From Streptomyces sp. G-G2 (GTDB taxonomy: Bacteria; Actinomycetota; Actinomycetes; Streptomycetales; Streptomycetaceae), in contig NZ_JASISO010000017.1 in the NCBI RefSeq assembly GCF_030063135.1, positions 62,001 to 126,000 on the forward strand: DNA of 64,000 nt. The letters are read 5' to 3'. The position numbers and the translations under genes were made by a program. A model generated the notes under the pieces. That model searched no databases, had not been told where the DNA came from, and saw only the letters and a list, made by a program, of their open reading frames with translations. Positions 58,499 to 64,000 of the stretch are shown here, one piece after another. Each line of letters opens with the position of its first letter. Positions within the stretch are counted from its first letter, which is position 1.

Positions 58499-59548
58499 TC
58501 AGAGCGAACGCGTCCGCGCCCAGTCATAGAGGTGGCGGGCGCTGTCGCCCAGGCGCGTGGCGTAGAGCGTGGGCGTCTGGCCGCCCGCGAGGTCGGCGCC
58601 CGTCGTGGTGACTCCGACGACGGTCCCGGTACCGGTCCGAGGATCGAACCGGGCGAAGTGCGGACCGCCGCTCGCCCCGCTCGACATGTCGCAGGCCTCA
58701 CCCCACAGCAGCGGCGCCTTGGGACCCTGCCGGGCCGGCCCGGCGCAGTGGATCATGCGTGATCCGGCGTACGCGACGCCCGGGTCGTTGAGCCGCCCCT
58801 TCGGGTATCCGAAGGTGTGGATGAACTCGCCCTCGACCGGCTTGGTGAAGGCGATCCTCTGGCTTCCCGTGACATCCGCGATCCTGCGCCCCCCGGCGGA
58901 CGGGTTGGCGACGGCCATCCCCGTGTCGTACCCGGCGACCGCGATGTCCTGCGAGGTCGTCCCGCCCGGATCGGCGTTCCACCGGGACGACGTGGCCGCG
59001 CTCCTGACACTGAAGCCACCGAGCGGCTTCGTGCCGTTGCGGTAGCCGGGCACGAAGTAGAGGTTGTGGTGCCAGGTGCCGTCGGCAGCGGGATCCCCGA
59101 CACCCCTCAGGCAGTGCGCCGCGGTCATGACGGCGCTGCGGTTCGCACTGTTGACGACCGTCGCGGTGCAGCTGCCGTCGTAGCCGTCGGAGAAGGTGAA
59201 GAAGAGCCGCCCGACGCTCTGGTCCACCGCGCCCCCGTGCGTCCAGGTAGCCCCGGGGTCCAGCGTGCCGGCGGGCAACGGACGCGGATCATCGGGCGTG
59301 TTGTCGTCCTCGGGCACCGGGGTGATCTCGGGGACCAGGGCGCCCGCCAGCTTCATGCGCGCCGGGGTCCAGTAACCCTCGACCTGCCGGCGCTCCTCTT
59401 CCGTGCCGGCACCGGAATGCGTGGTGACGGAATCGCGTTCCGCGGCGACGGCCGCGCCGGGCGGCGAGAGCGCCGCCGTGGTCGCACTCAACAGGAGAAC
59501 CGCCGTGACGACGGTCTTGCGCGGGAACACCCGGTACATGGCTGACAT
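58499..59548 (-). CDS. Secreted trypsin-like serine protease
   Basis: A 349-residue exported protein. Sec signal VFPRKTVVTAVLLLSATTAALSPPGAAVAA, followed by a propeptide-like region to about residue 90 with many Asp/Pro. The S1 chymotrypsin-fold triad is visible: His in MTAAHCLRG, Asp in TTSQDIAVAGYD, Ser in SSGASGGPHF. Disulfide candidates: the Cys beside the His with SCTATVV, and IHCAGP with GEACDMSS. This resembles the secreted V8-like/trypsin-like peptidases common in Streptomyces. Confidence 0.92.
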   Translation of the reverse strand: MSAMYRVFPRKTVVTAVLLLSATTAALSPPGAAVAAERDSVTTHSGAGTEEERRQVEGYWTPARMKLAGALVPEITPVPEDDNTPDDPRPLPAGTLDPGATWTHGGAVDQSVGRLFFTFSDGYDGSCTATVVNSANRSAVMTAAHCLRGVGDPAADGTWHHNLYFVPGYRNGTKPLGGFSVRSAATSSRWNADPGGTTSQDIAVAGYDTGMAVANPSAGGRRIADVTGSQRIAFTKPVEGEFIHTFGYPKGRLNDPGVAYAGSRMIHCAGPARQGPKAPLLWGEACDMSSGASGGPHFARFDPRTGTGTVVGVTTTGADLAGGQTPTLYATRLGDSARHLYDWARTRSL

Positions 59549-59695
59549 CGTTGCCTTTCACGGCGCGTGCGGAGAAGGCGACGGCTGCCCGAACAGACCG
59601 CGCCGATCGATGCTGTCGGGCCGGAGGTGACCGGCCCTTTTCCCCGTACGACGTGCCACCGGGCCGGAGGTTGCTCACCTTCCCGAGGAACCTGC

Positions 59696-59740
59696 GGGGC
59701 AGCTCGGCGCCTCCCGGGCAGGAGAGCGCCGAGCTGCCCC
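59696..59740 (-). terminator. 15-bp perfect stem-loop
   Basis: Bases 59696-59710 (GGGGCAGCTCGGCGC) are the exact reverse complement of 59726-59740, with a 15-base loop. It lies downstream of the WYL-regulator remnant on the minus strand and upstream of the protease, isolating the two. Confidence 0.75.
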
Positions 59741-59828
59741 GCCGCTCGTGCGGCCGATGTCGTCCAGGGACAGCCAACCCGCGCGCCGCCCGCCACCGCA
59801 GGGGGGCGGAACGGATCACGACCGCCAC

Positions 59829-60146
59829 TCACCCGTGAGGCGGCCGCCTGCGGGCCGACTCCGCGAGCCGCGCGGCGTACGCGGTGACGAGCCCGCGCAG
59901 CTCGTCCGGCCGCTCGATGGCGAACGGACGGTCGAGCGAGGCGAGCCCCGACAGGACGCGTTCCACCGGATCGAACCCGGCGGGCGGGACGAACGAGCCG
60001 GGCAGAGTCCGCGCCTCGGCAATACGGTCCAGCCGGAACGCACGGTCCTCGCCGACCGCGGGATCCCCACCCGTCACGTACCACCTGCCCGAGTGCGAGA
60101 CGGGCAACTCCCGTGCCACGCGCGCGCCAGTGGACCGGAAACACAT
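59829..60146 (-). pseudogene. Remnant of a WYL-domain transcriptional regulator
   Basis: About 105 residues remain. The SHSGRWYVTGGDPAVGEDRAFRLDRIAEA segment is the heart of a WYL domain, whose full regulators are about 320 residues with an N-terminal helix-turn-helix. No DNA-binding part is encoded upstream, where a different plus-strand gene begins at 60183. The C-terminal portion after VPPAGFDPVERVL no longer follows the family pattern. It is best read as a truncated gene left by deletion or rearrangement, although a short WYL protein cannot be excluded. Confidence 0.65.
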
Positions 60147-60182
60147 GTGATGATCGTGGCGTGCTGACGACCCGAAAGGCTC

Positions 60183-60698
60183 ATGCCGCGTAGACGGCCG
60201 AGTGTGCTGCGTGCGCAGCAGTGGAAGCCCCCGTGCCAGTTCGCGTGGGCCGCTCCGTGGTGGATGGATGCTCCCCGCCAGCCCCTTCCCTGGCCGGCGC
60301 GCATCGAGGGCCTCTCACCACGGACCACGTCCGCGATCCACCGGGTGGAGACCCGGCGTCGTGGCGAGAACGGGCTGTGGCCCGGAGTGACCGAGGCCGG
60401 CCTGCGTTCCTATCGAGGGTTCCTCGCCGCCTCGGGCCGGTATCTCTACCTCCGTAGATCCCGGTGCCCCTGTGACGGATGCGAGCCGCAAGAAGACGTG
60501 TCCGTCGTCCGGGACCTTCTGGAGGCCGTGGCGGTGTGCCTGCCGCCGGTGGCGCGCCGGGAACTGACGGCCCTGCTCACCGGACTCGACGAAGAACTGC
60601 GGCGCAGGACGCTCCCGGACCCGTACGCCCGTCGCCATGCGTGGCGCGGGGGTGAGTGGTGGCATTTCAGGCTCTACGACGAGACCAGCCATCTCTGA
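60183..60698 (+). CDS. Hypothetical protein with Cys cluster
   Basis: A 171-residue basic protein from ATG 60183. An Arg/Trp/Pro-rich N-terminal third gives way to a plausible folded domain (RSYRGFLAASGRYLYLRRSRCPCDGC), where three Cys in CPCDGC could bind a metal, then a helical EDVSVVRDLLEAVAVCLPPVARRELTALL. No signal peptide. I do not recognise the family. It lies beside the WYL remnant, in a stretch that looks rearranged. Confidence 0.65.
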   Translation: MPRRRPSVLRAQQWKPPCQFAWAAPWWMDAPRQPLPWPARIEGLSPRTTSAIHRVETRRRGENGLWPGVTEAGLRSYRGFLAASGRYLYLRRSRCPCDGCEPQEDVSVVRDLLEAVAVCLPPVARRELTALLTGLDEELRRRTLPDPYARRHAWRGGEWWHFRLYDETSHL

Positions 60699-60789
60699 CC
60701 CAGTGGGCCGGCTCCTGGCCGAACCGGTCCGCCGGTGGCCTTCCGCGCGGCGAATGCCCGAATGGATCTTCGGATTACATAATGCTGAT

Positions 60790-62202
60790 ATGAGTTTCCG
60801 CCACAAGCTGTCCGGAATGGCGCGGGTCACGGCGCTGTTCGGTATCGGCGCGTGTCTGCTCGGGTCGGCGGCGCCCATGGGCGGTGGAGACGGGGACGTG
60901 CTCAGGATGTCGGTCTCGACGAATAGCGTATCGGCCCCTGGAGTCCAGGTCCGAGAGGGGCAGCAGCTGATCCGCGTATATCGTCTGCGAAATTTCGCGG
61001 AATACGGCCTGGGGGATGTCGAGGTGCGGGATGCGCAGGTAGCCGGTGGACTCGCACGGTGCCCCCGAACGTCCATGGAGCCGCTGGGCACGATGACCTG
61101 CCGCGCGACCCTCCCCGCCCTGGCGGGCCGTCACCTCGGCCGGGTCACGGCGACGGGCGTGCCGACATGGGAGGGATACGGTGCTTCCCGGGCCTCGGTC
61201 GCCGCGGGATACGAAGCCCACGCCTCAGCCTTGACCCTTCAGCGTTCCGCGTCGCAGAAACGTCTCTCCTACCGTCTGACGTACGCGGGTCCCGCCGACC
61301 TGGAGAACCTGCGATTGCGGGACCCGCTGTTGCGTACCGCCGGGCCGCTGAAGTGCTCCGCGGCGGGGGCGGGCCTTCCCCACCGTCTGCCGGCCGGGGC
61401 GAGCGTCGAGTGCTGGGCCCCGGCTCCGGCCCGGCCCGGTCGGCACGAGTCCGTCGCGCGGGCGTCCGGGACGACCCCGGACCGGGCCGTGTCCACGACG
61501 GGGTCGATGCTGCCCCCGCTCGACCTCGCCGCCCAGGCAGCCGCAGGCTATTCCGTACCCACCCCGCCCCCGCCCCCGACGCCCGGCCCGGCCGTCCCCG
61601 GTCAGGGAACCGGAAGGCCCCGGCCCCCCGGCACCGCCCCGCCGCGTGGCACGGCCCCCGGCAGCAACACCCCGCCCCGCGGGGCGGCCCCCGGCAGCAC
61701 CCCTCCCCGTGGCCCGTCCCGCCGTGTCGCCCCGCCGCGCGACGGGACGGCCCCTCGCCCCGCCCCCGGCAGCGTGTCTCCCCCCAACGCCCCGGCCCCC
61801 AACGCCCCGGCGCCCGGCGCCCCCGCCCAGCCGCCGGCGGATGAAGCCGGGTCCGCCGCCGTCGGCGCCCCGGCGACTGGTGCGCAACCCCCGCCACCGG
61901 GCGTTCCCGCACCCGGGAGGCAATTCCTCCTGGGCGCGGGTGCTGCCGCCCCGGCGCCCAACCCCCGATCCGCCGCCCCATCGGTCACCCCGCCCACCAC
62001 CGCGGCCACCTCCCGGGCCGCCACCACCGCGCTGCCCCCGGGCGTGGCCCTGTCCGACCCCCGGTCCCAACCGCGGCGCGAACCGCTCGGAGACAGTCTG
62101 GACTGGGCTTTCGTGGCCCTCATGATCGTGCTGGTTCCCGCCCTCCTCGCTGCGATGAGCTCCGGATCCCGCACATCGAAATCTCAGGGGAAAAGGGACT
62201 GA
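60790..62202 (+). CDS. Secreted, membrane-anchored surface protein with long Pro-rich stalk
   Basis: About 470 residues from ATG 60790; starts further upstream are possible and no strong ribosome binding site is seen. The N-terminal hydrophobic segment (ARVTALFGIGACLLGSAAP) is a signal peptide. Residues 40-240 form two repeats of a DUF11/DUF7507-like Ig-type domain (LIRVYRLRNFAEYGLGDVEVRD, then LSYRLTYAGPADLENLRLRD), each with Cys pairs. Residues 260-430 are Pro/Ala/Gly/Ser/Thr-rich, a rigid stalk. A C-terminal helix (WAFVALMIVLVPALLAAM) with a short basic tail anchors it. Probably a cell-surface display or wall-spanning protein. It is followed after one base by a membrane protein gene, so the two form an operon. 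Confidence 0.85.
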   Translation: MSFRHKLSGMARVTALFGIGACLLGSAAPMGGGDGDVLRMSVSTNSVSAPGVQVREGQQLIRVYRLRNFAEYGLGDVEVRDAQVAGGLARCPRTSMEPLGTMTCRATLPALAGRHLGRVTATGVPTWEGYGASRASVAAGYEAHASALTLQRSASQKRLSYRLTYAGPADLENLRLRDPLLRTAGPLKCSAAGAGLPHRLPAGASVECWAPAPARPGRHESVARASGTTPDRAVSTTGSMLPPLDLAAQAAAGYSVPTPPPPPTPGPAVPGQGTGRPRPPGTAPPRGTAPGSNTPPRGAAPGSTPPRGPSRRVAPPRDGTAPRPAPGSVSPPNAPAPNAPAPGAPAQPPADEAGSAAVGAPATGAQPPPPGVPAPGRQFLLGAGAAAPAPNPRSAAPSVTPPTTAATSRAATTALPPGVALSDPRSQPRREPLGDSLDWAFVALMIVLVPALLAAMSSGSRTSKSQGKRD

Positions 62203-62203
62203 C

Positions 62204-62971
62204 ATGTTCGGCGTGGGTATCGTGTACGCACTCCTGGGTGCGGCCGCGGCATGTGGCCTGACGTGGGCGCTGTCCCGCAGCGAGGCCTCCAAGAAGGCGC
62301 ACCTGGAGGCTCCCGCCCTGGGGTTCGTGGGAAGCGCGACTCTGGCACTCTTCGTGCTGACGGCAGCTTTCCTGGTGGCCAGTTCCTGGCAGCAGCGCAA
62401 TGCCGCGAGTGACCACACCTACCAGGAGGCACGAGGGCTGGAGGCGGCCTACGTCAATGCCGGCGAGTTTCCGGCGGCTCTGCGCCTACCGGCCCGTAAG
62501 CAGCTGCGGGCGTACACCCAAGAGGTGGCCGGACCTGAGTGGTCTCTCATGCGGGGCCAGCAGATGAGCCCACAGGCCTCCGGCATGCTCGACCAGGCGC
62601 GGCTGACCATCACGCGTGCGCGGGGAGCGAACGACGAGCAGACGAGCGTCCAGGATACGGTCAGCGCCGCGCTGGACAGCGTGGCCACGGCGCGGAACCA
62701 ACGGTCCAGCGACATGCGGTGGGCCGTCCCGGATCCGATTTTCTACGCTCTGATCTCCACGGCTGTACTCGTCGTGCTGTTTCCGGCGCTCGTCGGTATC
62801 AACGCCGGTCCACGGCACATGCTGGTGATGATTCTGCTGGGTACCGTGCTCGGTTTCGGAGTGTATTTGGTGTCGAGTCTTCAGTACTCCTTCACCCCGC
62901 CTCTCGGCATCGAGCCGGACGCCTATCGCCAGACCCTGACGCGGTTCGATCAGCTCGACGCGGCCACCTGA
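62204..62971 (+). CDS. DUF4239-like (bestrophin-like) membrane protein
   Basis: A 255-residue membrane protein beginning one base after the previous stop, with AAAAGGGA as ribosome binding site. Two N-terminal helices (VYALLGAAAACGLTW and LGFVGSATLALFVLTAAFLV), a long periplasmic or cytosolic helical stretch starting SSWQQRNAASDHTYQEARGLEAAYVNAG, then two C-terminal helices (ALISTAVLVVLFPALVGI and MLVMILLGTVLGFGVYLVSSL). This layout and the EAxxLxxxY region match DUF4239 proteins. The function is unknown. Linkage to the Pro-rich surface protein suggests a joint envelope role. Confidence 0.85.
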   Translation: MFGVGIVYALLGAAAACGLTWALSRSEASKKAHLEAPALGFVGSATLALFVLTAAFLVASSWQQRNAASDHTYQEARGLEAAYVNAGEFPAALRLPARKQLRAYTQEVAGPEWSLMRGQQMSPQASGMLDQARLTITRARGANDEQTSVQDTVSAALDSVATARNQRSSDMRWAVPDPIFYALISTAVLVVLFPALVGINAGPRHMLVMILLGTVLGFGVYLVSSLQYSFTPPLGIEPDAYRQTLTRFDQLDAAT

Positions 62972-63078
62972 CGCGTACGGTCCCAAAGCCCGGTCGCCCA
63001 TGAGCCGTCTGAGGTAAAGAGGGCTGTACGTGTCAGCGCGGCAGTAGGTGACCGGCGCGAGCGCTGCATGGTGAAGCC

Positions 63079-64000
63079 ATGCACGCCATGCGATCACCGC
63101 GACCGTCCGGGAATTCGCCCCGGCCCAATTCCCTTTCCCGGCGCGGTTTTACCGTCGCCGCCGCCGCGGTGGCGGCGGCGATCACCGCGAGCGCGCCCGC
63201 ACCGGCGGCGGCCTCCGTGCCCGAGGCCGCCCTCGTGACCCCGGCAGCGACCGCATCGCTGTCCCAGCGCTGCCTCGAGGTGGCGCGAGCGCTGCTGATG
63301 CGAGGACCTGACGGCCAGGACCTGGTCCCGTCCTACCGCAACGCGCTGGTGGGCAACGGCCTTCCCCGGTCGCCCGCTCCGCCGAAGAAGGTACTGGTCG
63401 TAGGGGCCGGCCCGGCGGGGCTGGTCGCGGCGCTGCTGTTGCGGCGCGCGGGGCACACGGTCACGCTCGTGGAGGCCAACGGCAACCGCGTGGGCGGCAG
63501 GATCAAGACGTTCAGGACCGGTGGCCACGAGCGGGCCGAGCAGCCGTTCGCCGATCCGCGCCAGTAGGCGGAGGCCGGGGCCATGCGGGTCCCTCACCTC
63601 ACGGCTTCCGCTCTCGTTCATCCACAGCTTTCTCGACGCGGCCCTCATCAGCCCCGATACCGCCTTCTGGGAGCTGCGGGGCGGCACCGCCGCGCTGCCC
63701 GACGCCCTGCTGAAGGAGGTCCGGGAGTGCATCCGCTTCGACCGCCGCGTCACCAGGATCGAGTACTGGGACCCGTCCCGCCCCCACCCCGAAACCCCTC
63801 ACGTGAGCGCCGAGGGATCACACGTATGGGTCGACACCGTGTCGGAGGGACGCGAAGGCGCCCCGGTCCGTGAGCAGTTCACCGCGGACCTCGCCGTCAT
63901 CACCGTGCCCTTCTCGGGACTGCGGCACATCCAGGTCGCTCCCCTCATGTCGTACGGCAAGCGCAGGGCCGTCACCGAACTCCACTACGGCAGTGCGACC
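63079..64000 (+). pseudogene. Disrupted flavin L-amino-acid oxidase gene (partial at right edge)
   Basis: The first frame (63079-63567) encodes a Tat-like N-terminus (SRRGFTVAAAAVAAA), then KKVLVVGAGPAGLVAALLLRRAGH, an FAD-binding Rossmann motif, and RVGGRIKTFRTGGHERAEQPFADPRQ, as in flavin L-amino-acid/L-glutamate oxidases. It stops at TAG 63565, where relatives have a Tyr codon, and the next codons still spell AEAGAMRVP. From 63611 a different frame continues the same family (SFIHSFLDAALISPDTAFWELRGGTAALPDALL) to the window edge. A nonsense mutation, an internal deletion and a frame change have therefore destroyed the gene. Confidence 0.8.

Noticed and set aside
57844..58701. Upstream extension of the small membrane protein frame to 58701
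   Set aside because: It overlaps another minus-strand gene in a different frame and has an Arg/Gly/Ala-rich shadow composition.

Overview
The window looks like chromosomal Streptomyces (or close relative) DNA. G+C is very high and codons end strongly in G or C. An MbtH protein, PadR and PucR-type regulators, Tat/Sec-exported hydrolases and long non-ribosomal peptide synthetase (NRPS) genes are all typical of that group. Roughly bases 1-51,000 form one lipopeptide-type biosynthetic gene cluster. The cluster continues beyond the left edge, because the first NRPS gene is cut there.

Layout. (1) 1-24,967: two giant NRPS genes on the plus strand carrying seven modules, in the order (C)-A-T, C-A-T-E*, C-T-E, then C-T-E, C-A-T-E, C-A-T, C-A-T-TE. 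Two consecutive modules, at the junction between the two proteins, have no adenylation domain. One epimerization domain (E*) has lost its catalytic motifs. (2) 25,096-27,920: two paralogous polytopic membrane proteins, each preceded by the same 18-base palindrome, with a small secreted four-cysteine protein between them. (3) 28,009-31,242, minus strand: a DrrAB-type ABC exporter and a sensor kinase without a visible partner regulator. (4) 31,410-33,303: an unknown protein, a type II thioesterase and MbtH. (5) 33,389-42,216: a tightly coupled highly reducing type II polyketide cassette with ACP, four ketosynthase-like proteins (two intact, two lacking the catalytic Cys), an alpha/beta hydrolase, a double hotdog protein, two complementary half-dehydratases, a ketoreductase and a DsbA/GST-kappa-like isomerase. 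This resembles cassettes that build polyene or cinnamoyl-type acyl caps of non-ribosomal peptides. (6) 42,228-50,898: an A-T-oxygenase fusion, SbnB- and SbnA-like enzymes for L-2,3-diaminopropionate (Dap), a pathway copy of SerA to feed them, a YbaK-type tRNA-editing protein and a second type II thioesterase.

Working model (inference): SerA, SbnA and SbnB make Dap. The stand-alone A-T-oxygenase activates Dap or a similar basic amino acid, may oxidise it on the carrier, and supplies the two A-less modules in trans. The reducing type II PKS makes an unsaturated acyl cap for the peptide N-terminus. The final modules probably add Val and another branched aliphatic residue before thioesterase release.

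From about 51,000 onward the content is ordinary Streptomyces accessory or chromosomal material: a SnoaL-like protein with a divergent PadR regulator, an SGNH hydrolase, a PucR-like regulator, a secreted lipase, a Tat-exported purple-acid-phosphatase-like enzyme, small secreted and membrane proteins, a secreted trypsin-like protease, a WYL-regulator remnant, a proline-rich anchored surface protein with a DUF4239-like membrane protein, and a disrupted flavin L-amino-acid oxidase gene running off the right edge. No rRNA, tRNA, CRISPR array or insertion sequence was recognised.
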